DNA of 64,000 nt from Bacteroidota bacterium (GCA_023427985.1 JAEYZM010000008.1:1-64000), one strand, 5' to 3'; shown: positions 54,576 through 64,000, counted from the stretch's first letter. Notes: generated from the sequence alone by a model not told the origin. Numbers and translations: made by a program.

Positions 54576-57500
54576 TTAAAAGAAAGCTCTTACTTGCATA
54601 CTACCTGTATTTATTGTAGACGCGTTTTCAGAACTTCTTCCTTCATATACTATGTTTAATTGAAATGTAGCGCTAATATTTCTCTGCCAATTTGCAGCCC
54701 AGGTAATATTTCTACCAACTTGTAATGCTTCCAACATTTCATACGCAATTGCAGAATTAGAATTTCCATTAAAATCATTATTAATATAATTCAAATTAAT
54801 GGTTAAGCTGGACTTTCCTCCCGAATTATATTTAAGTTCCGTACCTAAGCTATTTTGTAAAGATTGTTCTAGTAGACCAATTTTATTTAATGTTTTTTGA
54901 TATTTATATTTCAAGGCTATCCTCCAATTCACATTATACTGAACTGCAAATTCTGGCTCAATGCTAAATAATTCTAATTGATAATTTCTTTCTGTAGCAG
55001 CTTCGTTATTGGCATTTCTTCGAGTAAATTTTGTCTCTGTATTTATACTATACATTGCGAATAAGTTTAAACGAGTGCGCAATATATTTTCTAGATTATA
55101 TCTTGTGTCAAAACCTAATGCTAAAAATGATTTTGAATTATTTGATTGTACGGTATATTCCAATCCATATATAGGATCGTTTCTTTTGAAGTAGATACTC
55201 TCTCTAAATTGCGTATTTAAACTTATCAAATTCGTATCAACAATTGTTATATTAAATGGATTGAAAGTGCTTTCATTACTTTGAAACAATACTTTCCTTT
55301 CAATTTTATAATTTAATTGATTTGAAAAATTCGAGATAAATTTTTTAATTCCATTTTCATTCGACCATATTCTACTAAAATCGATAATAAGATTTTGTGA
55401 AACAGTGGTACCTTTTGTCCTTACAAAATCTGAGTTTACAATACTAACCCTAATATAGTCTGCTTCGTAGCTGTATTTTGCAATTTCAAACTCATTGATT
55501 TCTTTTATCCCATTATTGTTGTAGTCCCGATGTACGTATACACCTTGCCCTAATGGTACTTGTATGTACGTAAATAAACGTTTCGGTTCTCTTCCAGTGT
55601 TTATCTCATAAAATGTATTCGCAGTAACAAATCCATTTTTAAAACGTGCGTCATGATTTAGCCTTAATAAATGATTGTCTTCCGTCTGTTGATTTGTATT
55701 CGTTCTAACGATTTCAATTTTTCTATAATTGTAAAATGCAGAAAACAGAGAATTCTTGTTTTTATTCAATTCAGTCAATGCATTGAATCCTTGTGCTCTA
55801 CTAGCCGCTAACATATCATTATTAAAAGGCAATTCATCGTATCTATTCATAAGTTCAAATCGATACTTATTTATCCACTTTTCTGGACTAGCTATATATA
55901 CTCTATAATCTCGAAATAAAAATGACAAAAGCGTTAGACTGTCGTTATTAATATTTTTAGAAAAATTCTGTTCTGTTTCTTCAATCAAGCCCAAGGATAG
56001 ATTTTCAAATGCATAACTTAAATCAATTTTGTGCTTTAGAAAAGTAGATTTTCGATTGTTAAATTCATCTTTAGATGAATTAATAGACGCAGAGGAAATG
56101 ATTTTGATTTTTTTAACACTCAAATTAGTATTTAATTGATTTTGAAAACCATTAAATAAGTTGTTTTTGTTAAAATTAGAAAATCGATATGACACTATTG
56201 TTTCTTCATTTTTTTCAAGATTTACACCATAAGTAAGCCAATATTCTTTACTTAAATTATTACTGAAACTAGAAGTATTATAATCCCTGTTGAATTCTAC
56301 AGGCCTATAAAATTCTATAAACCTGAAATTATCGCTCAAAACCTCAAACTGAATCGTATTTCTTAGATTTAAAGTTCTTGTAGAATCTTTCTTTAATTTT
56401 TTTAAATGCGAAACACTTAACTTATTGCCTATGCCAGCTGTGTTGCTGTTAGTGTTAAATAAATTATCATTAAAATCGCTTATTGCAAACTCATTAGAAA
56501 TTGTGAGCGCTTTAAAAGACTTTTCTGCAGCAATGTTGTAGAACCTAGATTTCCTAGGAGCTACCAAATATGTTAAGGGTTCATGGGTTCCTTGAGGTAC
56601 TCCGTTTATAGGTGCAACGAATCTAAATACTCTGCCATTTGCTAAATTTTGACTCAACACATAGTTACCTTTATTGGGTCCAAATTCAGTGAAGTTTAAT
56701 TTATACAAAGCATCTTCGGGATTCGTAGAATAAATAAAAACTATCTGACCTAGACTATCAATTTTTTTATACCTAACTTCTGTATCTGAAAAGCCAACAC
56801 TATCTGATGAATTATAAAACCCTTTATTAATAGTATAATCGTCACTAGCCATAAACCTTTTTTTATCATCGTCAAGCTCTTGTAATAAGGGTCTATTTTT
56901 AGAATCTTGCTCGTTATAAAAATTAAATCTTAGCTTCCAGGATTTGATTTTCTGTTCTGAATTAATAATCGAAAGCGTTCTTGAATAGTTTTTATCGGAA
57001 TATTCAAACTCAACTGTTATTCTTGAGTAGGCAGTAATTAATCTTCTAGGTGTAAAAATGATTTCAGCAGTGTTATAATCAATTGTATAATCCTGATTGT
57101 CGCCTCTAGTCATTAAAACTCCATCTATAAATACTCTTTCAGTTCCAGCCAACACGATAATAAATTGTTCATCGTACAAACCCCTTAAGCGATACGGACC
57201 TTGATTACCCTCGACACCCTGTATAATCATTCTATTATACTTGCCTTTAGCTACGGATAGCGACACTAAATTTTTTGTATAATTCTCATTTCCGAATTCA
57301 TAATTTGTACTTATTGTTGCCCCTTGTACTTTCTTTAAATAATTTAAAAAATATGAATTTGGTTTTCTCAATTCATAATCTCCAGCTGTAATGGTATAAT
57401 TCGGATTAATTAATTGAATAAACACTCTATCGAAGTCTTGAATTTGCTGAGTGTTTCCTTCTGGTTGTATCGGAATATTATCATCTGAAATTGCTGCAAC

Positions 57501-57827
57501 AATCTCTAGATCTTCAGAAATTCTTCCCGACATTTGTAAATTAAAACTGGAGTTGACACTAAGATTTTGATTGTTTCCAACAGTTATTGCTCGTGAAATG
57601 CTACCTGATCTATTCAAGTCGCCCAAACTTAATTCGGAACTATTTTGTGTCGAAGATGTGATAAGAAAAGGATTTGCTACAGCCCTCGACTTAAACATCA
57701 ATAAATTCAAATCTTTATGATAATAATTGTTGTAAAAGAATTTAGGTACTGTATCTGTATTCTGAGATTTTGCAGAATTAAGAAAAAAAAATAAAATCAA
57801 AAACAGTATGTTAAGCCTTAGCTTCAT
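54576..57827 (-). CDS. Large outer-membrane beta-barrel-type protein (SprA-like N-terminal pattern)
   Basis: A 1083-residue protein with a signal peptide (about 1-21, ending SAKSQ). The remainder has alternating beta-strand patterns, many Asn/Tyr/Ser residues and aromatic strand ends through to the terminal Phe (MQVRAFF), as in outer-membrane barrels. The region GDLNRSGSISRAITVGNNQNLSV, MSGRISEDLEIVAAISDDNIPIQPEGNTQQIQDFD resembles the repeated domains of SprA-type Bacteroidota surface proteins, which is a pattern-level judgement only. Its first 17 bases overlap the 3' end of the kinase gene, so they may be coexpressed. Confidence 0.65.
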   Translation of the reverse strand: MKLRLNILFLILFFFLNSAKSQNTDTVPKFFYNNYYHKDLNLLMFKSRAVANPFLITSSTQNSSELSLGDLNRSGSISRAITVGNNQNLSVNSSFNLQMSGRISEDLEIVAAISDDNIPIQPEGNTQQIQDFDRVFIQLINPNYTITAGDYELRKPNSYFLNYLKKVQGATISTNYEFGNENYTKNLVSLSVAKGKYNRMIIQGVEGNQGPYRLRGLYDEQFIIVLAGTERVFIDGVLMTRGDNQDYTIDYNTAEIIFTPRRLITAYSRITVEFEYSDKNYSRTLSIINSEQKIKSWKLRFNFYNEQDSKNRPLLQELDDDKKRFMASDDYTINKGFYNSSDSVGFSDTEVRYKKIDSLGQIVFIYSTNPEDALYKLNFTEFGPNKGNYVLSQNLANGRVFRFVAPINGVPQGTHEPLTYLVAPRKSRFYNIAAEKSFKALTISNEFAISDFNDNLFNTNSNTAGIGNKLSVSHLKKLKKDSTRTLNLRNTIQFEVLSDNFRFIEFYRPVEFNRDYNTSSFSNNLSKEYWLTYGVNLEKNEETIVSYRFSNFNKNNLFNGFQNQLNTNLSVKKIKIISSASINSSKDEFNNRKSTFLKHKIDLSYAFENLSLGLIEETEQNFSKNINNDSLTLLSFLFRDYRVYIASPEKWINKYRFELMNRYDELPFNNDMLAASRAQGFNALTELNKNKNSLFSAFYNYRKIEIVRTNTNQQTEDNHLLRLNHDARFKNGFVTANTFYEINTGREPKRLFTYIQVPLGQGVYVHRDYNNNGIKEINEFEIAKYSYEADYIRVSIVNSDFVRTKGTTVSQNLIIDFSRIWSNENGIKKFISNFSNQLNYKIERKVLFQSNESTFNPFNITIVDTNLISLNTQFRESIYFKRNDPIYGLEYTVQSNNSKSFLALGFDTRYNLENILRTRLNLFAMYSINTETKFTRRNANNEAATERNYQLELFSIEPEFAVQYNVNWRIALKYKYQKTLNKIGLLEQSLQNSLGTELKYNSGGKSSLTINLNYINNDFNGNSNSAIAYEMLEALQVGRNITWAANWQRNISATFQLNIVYEGRSSENASTINTGSMQVRAFF

Positions 57828-60800
57828 CGGCTTTTATTAGTGGTAAAGAAACATAAAATGTAGTCCCTTTGTTTAATGATGAATTAAACCAAATTTTACC
57901 TTCAATGTTTACTATGATGCTATGAACTATTGCTAGACCCATACCCATTCCAGAGCTTTTAGTTGTGAAATTTGGTCTAAATATTTTTTCTTTCATTTCA
58001 TCTTCAATACCTTTTCCATTGTCTTGTATGATTACTAATACTCGATCGTTTTCATTCATCAACTCTACATCGATAACACCTTTACGTTGTGAAGGAATTG
58101 CCTGTATAGCGTTTTTGATTAAATTATTAAACACTCGAATCATTTGATCTTTATCTGCATATACCATTGATTTTAGTGAGGGATTAAATCCTAAACTAAT
58201 CTCTACATCTAGTTCGTTTTTATACAAATTGACAACGTTCACCAATATCTCCTTTACATCAACCTTCTCAAACTTGGTCTGGGGCATCTGTGCGAAATTC
58301 GAGAATTCAGATGCAATTAATGATAAGGATTCAATTTGCTGAATCATTGTTTTGCTAAAACGTTCAAACTTGTCCCTAAATTGTGGGTCATTATCGTCCC
58401 AAGCCCTTTGTAACAGTTGAAGACCCAACTTCATTGGTGTTAGCGGATTCTTTATCTCATGAGCAACTTGCTTAGCCATTTCCCGCCATGCACTTTCTCG
58501 CTCTGACTTTGCCAATAATGCAGTACTTTCCTCTAATTCTAAGATCATTCGGTTGTACTCTTTAATTAAACGCCCAATTTCGTCTCTACCTTTCCAATCA
58601 ATTGGATCCATCTTCTTTCCAATTTTGGTCTCTCTTAATTGTTCTTCAATTAAGGTCAAAGGATAAGTAATGGAATTGGCTATGAAGAATGCAATAAATC
58701 CAATAATTACAAAAATAAACACATACACATTGATAAAAGTTGTGAAAAACTGAGATACCCTGCTCTCATATTCCATTTTGTTAGCGAAGTAAGGTAAATT
58801 TAAATAACCAACTATTTTATTGCTCGAATTCCTTATAGGTGCAAAGCTTGACAGGAAATTTAATTCTCCAATTTTCTCGCTCATACTATACTCAGATTTT
58901 TCATATTTCTTCATCATCAAATATGCCTGAGGATTCATATATCTCGACGTAAGGCCTTCGTCAAATATTTTTGGTTGAGTGGATATCAATAATTTCCCAT
59001 TCAAATTATAAATATTAATATCTGTTAAATATTGATCCGATAATGCCTTTAATTCAATTGACATTCTATCGTTGTATCGATCCGACCAATAATTAATAAG
59101 ATTAGATTTTTTTTCAAGTGATATGAGAATAGATCTTAGTTTCTGACTTAATCTTTCATTTTGTTGTTTAGTGTATTGATCACTTATATATAAAAATGTA
59201 ATATAAGCTACTATGGTTAATGAAATGATTATTGTAAATACTAAGGATACTTGAATACGTGTTTTAAATAAAAATTTAACTTTCCAAGAAAACAGATTCC
59301 AATTTATTGTTATTAAATTAAACCGCTTCCCGAACATCCTTCTCATATAAAAGAACAACACGAAAAACGAAAACAATCCGAATAAATATGAAAATATTGC
59401 AAATATTTTGAGTAATGACTCTTCTTGTTTACTAACTATAATTAATACTCCATTCTCTGGTTTATATACTAAGTGGTTGTATCCATTACTACTAATAAAT
59501 TCATAGCCCGCTTTAGATATATTAAATTCAATATCTGTCAAACTATATGGATACTGACCTTGCTGGGAAATCAACTTTCCTTGTTTGTAAATAGAGTATG
59601 AATAAGCATTAAAATCTTTATTCAACTTCAAACTGCCTTCTAAAAGCAATTCAGGAAATACATTTTCATCTCTAAAATATTTTGACTTTAATTCAATAAT
59701 TAAGAACCCAATTATTTCGTTTTCATTTTTGATAGGAATTTTTCCATAGTATGTTAAAACTCCATAGGTGTTGGATTGATAATAGAAAAATTCATTTAGA
59801 GTAGGTATGCTTTCATTATTGATTAGATTATCATAATACTTTAAGGTTCTATTCCCACTTTGTTTAATTGAGTTTCCTAAACTGTCGAATTCATATACAT
59901 TTAAGTCGTATTTTGAAAAATATCCTCCAAAATATAGCTGTTGAATTCTTGCATCAAGACTTTCGTTACTAATAAAATCATCGACAAAATATTGCTTAAT
60001 ATAATTGTCATTCTCAATTCTACTAACTAATCCTTCTAACAAATATTCTGCTATTGGGTCATTTGCTGATTCTAACTTTGAGGCAAGAAGCTGTCTGTTT
60101 TCTTTTTCCTTATTATTTATAAAATCTGTTAACCTAGATGCTGAAGCGAAAGAAAAAATAGATAGAAATAATACTACCAATGGTAAATTTAAATAATCTC
60201 TTTTTCTGCTTTTTGCCCGTTCTAATAAGATTAAAAATAAAGTGTTGGTATAAAATAGAATATTTAGACCATCTAATAAATGTTTGGAAATAAAAATCAC
60301 AAGTAATGTGATTATAAAAACATTCAGTTTCTCGCGCTTACTCAAGAAAAACTGATGAAATATACTTATTAATGTATCATTATATAAAAAGAATGTATAA
60401 AGCATTAATGCTAATACAAAAAACCCAAGAAGACTATATATATTAATGCTTAGAATATTTGTGAGATCAAATGAAATATTAGAATTCATTACAAGACCTT
60501 CAAATAAATAGTTTATTAAATCAATAAAAAAATAAGAACTTAAAATAAATATTACAGTAAGCACATAACTAGTTCTAACTTGATATATTCTAAAATTTAA
60601 CTCTTTTATTTTATCAAATAAGAAATATATGATCCAATGAATCATCAGTAGATTTAATAACAAATCACCTAATGATGGGAATAAAAAATTTGAAGCGTAA
60701 ATATCTGGACTAAAAAATGATAGTTGGTAGATTGTCTTTGGTACAGCATAATACATGCTGATGGTTCTAACCACAAGTATTACTACAATTAAAAATAATA

Positions 60801-61533
60801 ATGCTGCTAAAGATTCGCCTTTATACCATAAATATTTTGCAAAACTATTTATACATAAATAGCTAAATATGAATATTAGAATCCATAACGATATTTGTAA
60901 ATACGATGGATTCGACTTGAAAGATGCTTCATTGACGTTTATTCTAAATAATTCTTGCCCGTTAGAATCTTTTATTAAATATCCATCCGCATTGGAAAGT
61001 GCCTCTAAATCGACATAATCAGGTAAATCAAATCGTTTGTTGTATCTGTTTTTTAAATACTCATTCTGATAACTGTATTCAAATCTTATAAGTATTAGAC
61101 ATAATATTTTAGATTCGCCAATTGATTTCTGATTGATAACATACCAACCATTATCCAGCTTTCTAAAATTATTTCCATCTTTCAATTTTAAATAATCACA
61201 ATCGGGAATTATTCTGGATTTTGACCAAAAAAGAATCTTGTTGTTTTTATAGACTAATACTGTAAACTCTTTATCTCTTGATTTCTCTAAAAATCTTTCC
61301 CAATATGAATTTTTCCTCAACACCGAAAAATCATTTGATAATGAATCGTAAAATTTATCGTCGTGAATTTCTGATATCTCTTGAAAATAAGTACCTAACT
61401 TTTCCGAAACAGCTTCTGCAATTCTTTCTTCAATTTTATCGGGTCTCGACCATAATAAAATCAACTGCAAGCCCAATAATAAGAACAAGGAGATGAAGAA
61501 AAAATTTCGACTATTTCTAAGGTATCTATTCAT
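57811..61533 (-). CDS. Large multi-membrane histidine kinase with HAMP domain
   Basis: A 1240-residue sensor kinase. There is a first membrane helix near residues 12-29, a periplasmic part to about 210, and seven to eight more helices between about 215 and 470. Further external parts and helices follow near 725-800 and 935-960. The HAMP-like region is TYPLTLIEEQLRETKIGKKMDPI. The H box is VAHEIKNP (His1025), the N box NLIKNAIQAI, and G boxes DNGKGIED and GMGMGLAIV. It resembles NtrY-type kinases with a much expanded sensor region. No response regulator is next to it. Confidence 0.9.
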   Translation of the reverse strand: MNRYLRNSRNFFFISLFLLLGLQLILLWSRPDKIEERIAEAVSEKLGTYFQEISEIHDDKFYDSLSNDFSVLRKNSYWERFLEKSRDKEFTVLVYKNNKILFWSKSRIIPDCDYLKLKDGNNFRKLDNGWYVINQKSIGESKILCLILIRFEYSYQNEYLKNRYNKRFDLPDYVDLEALSNADGYLIKDSNGQELFRINVNEASFKSNPSYLQISLWILIFIFSYLCINSFAKYLWYKGESLAALLFLIVVILVVRTISMYYAVPKTIYQLSFFSPDIYASNFLFPSLGDLLLNLLMIHWIIYFLFDKIKELNFRIYQVRTSYVLTVIFILSSYFFIDLINYLFEGLVMNSNISFDLTNILSINIYSLLGFFVLALMLYTFFLYNDTLISIFHQFFLSKREKLNVFIITLLVIFISKHLLDGLNILFYTNTLFLILLERAKSRKRDYLNLPLVVLFLSIFSFASASRLTDFINNKEKENRQLLASKLESANDPIAEYLLEGLVSRIENDNYIKQYFVDDFISNESLDARIQQLYFGGYFSKYDLNVYEFDSLGNSIKQSGNRTLKYYDNLINNESIPTLNEFFYYQSNTYGVLTYYGKIPIKNENEIIGFLIIELKSKYFRDENVFPELLLEGSLKLNKDFNAYSYSIYKQGKLISQQGQYPYSLTDIEFNISKAGYEFISSNGYNHLVYKPENGVLIIVSKQEESLLKIFAIFSYLFGLFSFFVLFFYMRRMFGKRFNLITINWNLFSWKVKFLFKTRIQVSLVFTIIISLTIVAYITFLYISDQYTKQQNERLSQKLRSILISLEKKSNLINYWSDRYNDRMSIELKALSDQYLTDINIYNLNGKLLISTQPKIFDEGLTSRYMNPQAYLMMKKYEKSEYSMSEKIGELNFLSSFAPIRNSSNKIVGYLNLPYFANKMEYESRVSQFFTTFINVYVFIFVIIGFIAFFIANSITYPLTLIEEQLRETKIGKKMDPIDWKGRDEIGRLIKEYNRMILELEESTALLAKSERESAWREMAKQVAHEIKNPLTPMKLGLQLLQRAWDDNDPQFRDKFERFSKTMIQQIESLSLIASEFSNFAQMPQTKFEKVDVKEILVNVVNLYKNELDVEISLGFNPSLKSMVYADKDQMIRVFNNLIKNAIQAIPSQRKGVIDVELMNENDRVLVIIQDNGKGIEDEMKEKIFRPNFTTKSSGMGMGLAIVHSIIVNIEGKIWFNSSLNKGTTFYVSLPLIKADEAKA

Positions 61534-61536
61534 GTA

Positions 61537-62706
61537 TTATTTGGTTCTTCTACTGCCTTCGTAGATCTCGTATTCTAGTAATCTACATTCAAGTTTACTG
61601 TTATAAAATTCAATTTTTCTATCGGCTTGCAGACCTACTTTCTTTGCTAAATTTGGACTAGCAGTAAATATATATCCAAAATAACCTTTTGCTTCTTGTT
61701 TTAGATAATCACCAATTGATTTGTATATTTTCTCCAACTCTTCGTATTCGCCCAATCGTTCCCCATACTCTGGATTAAAAACTACAACACCCTTTAACTC
61801 TTGTGGGCATTTTGTTTCTCTAAAATCTTCTAATCTAAATTCAATATGCTGATCTACGCCCGCAGTTTGAGCGTTGGACTTTGCAGCTCGTATAGCAATT
61901 GGGTCAATGTCACTTGCAATAATTTTAAAATCGATCGACTTTTTTATTTTATCCTTTGCAATTTTCCGCTCCTTCTCATACACTTCTGCATCAAACCCCT
62001 TGACATGCATAAAACCATAATTCGATCGAAGTAAGCCAGGTACTCTGTTTAATGCAATCATTGCCGCCTCAATTGCCAATGTACCACTTCCACACATCGG
62101 ATTAACAAAACTTGAATTCTTGTCCCATTTGCTAGCCAATATTGTGGCTGCCGCTAAACTTTCTTGCATCGGTGCCAAACCCGGATGTTTTCTATATCCA
62201 TGTTTGGATAATGTTTCTCCCGATGTATCAATATAAATATCCGCAGTATCATCCTTCCAATATAAATGAATAACCGTCTTATTCCTATTAGGGCCACTAT
62301 TGGGCCTCAATCCTTTTTTCTCTCTAAATCGATCTACAATAGCATCTTTAAGTTTAACATTTGCAAACATATTATTGTCGATGGTACTATTACTTACATT
62401 CGATGTTATGCACAAATACCCATCAATATCCAATAAATCTTCCCAAGCCATTTTTAAACATTGTTCGTATAGTTCTTGAGCATTCTTAGCCATGATTGAT
62501 TGCCATCGCCATAAAACTTGATTGCCCGTTCTTATGTTTAGATTTATTTTGATACAATCGTTAATACTAGCTTCAATGGAAGCCCCAGTTGACCATTGTT
62601 CCATGACAGTAAACTCTAAATCAGTGAGTTCTTGTGCAATATAGCCAGACATATATTTGGGGCAGGTAACTATTACCTTGCTTTTACTATTAAAAAGTAT
62701 AGACAT
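61537..62706 (-). CDS. THUMP-domain class I SAM-dependent RNA methyltransferase
   Basis: A 389-residue protein. The N-terminal half contains a THUMP-like domain (about 40-160). The methyltransferase domain has NPMCGSGTLAIEAAMIALN (motif I region, 202-220) and the acceptor motif NPEYGERLG at 311-319, where the usual NPPY is NPEY. It belongs with the RlmL N-terminal/TrmN-like group that makes m2G in rRNA or tRNA. The exact target base cannot be told. It lies three bases before the kinase start, so the two may share a message. Confidence 0.86.
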   Translation of the reverse strand: MSILFNSKSKVIVTCPKYMSGYIAQELTDLEFTVMEQWSTGASIEASINDCIKINLNIRTGNQVLWRWQSIMAKNAQELYEQCLKMAWEDLLDIDGYLCITSNVSNSTIDNNMFANVKLKDAIVDRFREKKGLRPNSGPNRNKTVIHLYWKDDTADIYIDTSGETLSKHGYRKHPGLAPMQESLAAATILASKWDKNSSFVNPMCGSGTLAIEAAMIALNRVPGLLRSNYGFMHVKGFDAEVYEKERKIAKDKIKKSIDFKIIASDIDPIAIRAAKSNAQTAGVDQHIEFRLEDFRETKCPQELKGVVVFNPEYGERLGEYEELEKIYKSIGDYLKQEAKGYFGYIFTASPNLAKKVGLQADRKIEFYNSKLECRLLEYEIYEGSRRTK

Positions 62707-62834
62707 GTTACAAAGCTAAGAAAGGAAATTCAATTTCCTCAATTGTAAAAAATTAGATTCAATATAATTAATACTAATAAATTGGGTAAGTTTATCTCTT
62801 ATCTATCAAAATAAAATAACAAAAACTATTAATA

Positions 62835-64000
62835 ATGAAAAAACAATTCATTTACAGCATCGCACTTTTAATCGGCTTATCAAGTTTTGCCGAGTTAAGC
62901 TTTGCCGATAAAAAGAAGAAAAAAAAGTCGGCAACCAGTGCACCAACAGAAGCCCCTAAGAAGGACGCTAAAAAAAGCATTAAAGAAACAGTCAAATCTA
63001 CAAAACTCAAAGATGGACTTTTTGCTTTATATCAAGATACTACCAATGGTAGTGTTTATATGAAAATTAAAAAAGATCAAATTGGCAAGGAATTTATCTA
63101 TTTTAATTATGCAGAAAATGGTGCAGTAAATGCAGGGTATTTCAAAGGAGCATTCAGAGACAATGAAATCTTTAGTATTAAAAAATACTACGATAAGATT
63201 GAATTCATCGAAGAAAACACCAACTACTATTTTGACCCATCTAATGCTTTGTCTAAATCATCTGATGCAAATATTAACAAACCAATTTTAGCGAGTCTCA
63301 AAATTGTTGCCGAAGAAGGTAATGAATACTTAGTAAAAGCAGATGATTTGTTTTTAAATGAAAGTCTATCTCAAATCAAACCTTCTCCAAATCCAAATGC
63401 ACGTCCGGGTACAACTTTTACCTTAGGTTCATTAAGCAAGGATAAAACTAAATATGCAAGCATCAGAAATTATCCAATGAACACCGATGTAATTGTTGAA
63501 TACGTTTACGACAATGCTAGTCCAAGTAATTTCGGAGGCCCAGATATCACCGATGCTCGTTCAGTAACCATAAAAATTCAGCACAGCATCATTGAGGTTC
63601 CTAAAAACAACTTCAAGCCTCGACATGATGATCCGCGAATTGGATATTTTATGCAGCAAATGGATGATATGACTTCTACATCGGCAACGCCATATAGAGA
63701 TTTTATCAACAGATGGCATTTAGAGAAAAAAGATCCGAATGCCGATGTATCTGAACCTGTAGAACCCATCACTTGGTGGATAGAGAATACTACTCCAGTA
63801 GAATTTAGAGCAACCATTAAGGCTGCAGTTTTAGCATGGAACGAAGCCTTTGAGAAAGCTGGTTTTAAAAATGCAATTCGTTGCGAAGTACAACCAGATA
63901 CTGCTACTTGGGATGCGGGAGATATTAGATACAATGTTTTAAGATGGACATCATCGCCATTCCCTCCATTTGGTGGATATGGACCAAGTTTTGTTAATCC
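62835..64000 (+). CDS. Zinc-dependent metalloprotease (DUF5117/DUF5118 type), 5' part only
   Basis: An open frame from ATG 62835 to the window end, 388 codons without a stop. The signal peptide (about 1-25, ending FA) is followed by a Lys-rich patch (KKKKKK). Then come the DUF5118-like domain (FIYFNYAENGAVNAGYFKG) and the DUF5117-like part, with ARPGTTFTLGSLSKDKT and the PITWWIENTTPVEFRATIKAAVLAWNEAFEKAGF block. These proteins continue with an HExxH zincin domain, which would lie beyond this window. It is a periplasmic or surface protease of the M10/M57-like metzincin group, by family knowledge. No promoter match is visible upstream. Confidence 0.85.
   Translation, partial: MKKQFIYSIALLIGLSSFAELSFADKKKKKKSATSAPTEAPKKDAKKSIKETVKSTKLKDGLFALYQDTTNGSVYMKIKKDQIGKEFIYFNYAENGAVNAGYFKGAFRDNEIFSIKKYYDKIEFIEENTNYYFDPSNALSKSSDANINKPILASLKIVAEEGNEYLVKADDLFLNESLSQIKPSPNPNARPGTTFTLGSLSKDKTKYASIRNYPMNTDVIVEYVYDNASPSNFGGPDITDARSVTIKIQHSIIEVPKNNFKPRHDDPRIGYFMQQMDDMTSTSATPYRDFINRWHLEKKDPNADVSEPVEPITWWIENTTPVEFRATIKAAVLAWNEAFEKAGFKNAIRCEVQPDTATWDAGDIRYNVLRWTSSPFPPFGGYGPSFVN

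Noticed and set aside
63578..63934. Minus-strand open frame of 118 codons near the right edge
   Set aside because: It is antisense to the metalloprotease gene, whose plus-strand frame is open from 62835 and has domain matches.
1..64000. CRISPR arrays, insertion sequences, integrase genes, tRNA or rRNA genes
   Set aside because: No regularly spaced repeats, transposase or integrase motifs, or complete tRNA cloverleaf sequences were seen. All gaps are under 300 bases.

Overview
The window is an AT-rich (roughly one third G+C), densely coding chromosomal segment of a Bacteroidota bacterium, probably a Chitinophagales-type aerobe. The evidence is an alternative complex III plus caa3/aa3-type oxidase operon in the order found in that phylum, a type IX secretion C-terminal sorting domain, an LptE-secG-groESL neighbourhood, DUF420/DUF983 proteins, and promoter boxes of the Bacteroidota form TAnnTTTG instead of TATAAT. 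There are no rRNA genes, insertion sequences, phage genes or CRISPR arrays, and no gene-free stretch exceeds 300 bases.

Region 1 (26-18285, all minus strand): one very long, tightly packed transcription unit. Reading from 18285 downward it encodes the six subunits of alternative complex III (ActA-F), cytochrome oxidase subunits II and I, heme A synthase, heme O synthase, two subunit III proteins, subunit IV, a SCO copper chaperone, a DUF420 (CtaM-like) assembly protein, a small CxxC membrane protein, DUF983 and DUF2461 proteins, and a metallo-hydrolase. Quinol is oxidised by ActBCF, electrons pass through the ActA/ActE hemes to the oxidase, and the other genes make and insert heme A and copper. 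A TATTTTTG promoter box lies upstream of actA.

Region 2 (18.4-36.2 kb): single genes and small units. They include a deoxyhypusine-synthase homologue, a Fic-fold protein whose catalytic motif is destroyed, a secreted HExxH protease-like protein, a DoxX-like/peroxiredoxin-like fusion, recG, an EamA transporter, an orphan ParA, Nif3, a zinc-ribbon coiled-coil protein, a TPR protein, a secreted cyclophilin with a sorting tail, dcd, a phosphopantetheinyl transferase, and dnaG.

Region 3 (36.3-50.2 kb): pntA1-A2-B transhydrogenase, prfB with its programmed +1 frameshift, yraN, lipB, a serine hydrolase, a lipoprotein, and the groL-groS, secG, TPR, lptE, sigma-54 activator, miaB cluster. A sigma-54-like site precedes groS.

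Region 4 (50.3-64 kb): an AsmA-like protein, a lipoprotein glutathione peroxidase, a TPMT-type methyltransferase, DUF1844, a coiled-coil membrane protein, a large outer-membrane beta-barrel protein overlapping a 1240-residue sensor kinase, an RNA methyltransferase, and the 5' part of a zinc metalloprotease cut by the window end.

The most unusual signal is at the DNA level. The octamer TGCCGATG occurs about 22 times by eye where under one is expected from base composition. It appears on both strands and in different reading frames, and once as a near-perfect inverted pair between genes, which recalls DNA-uptake or other genome-wide signal sequences. The second is the degenerate Fic protein.
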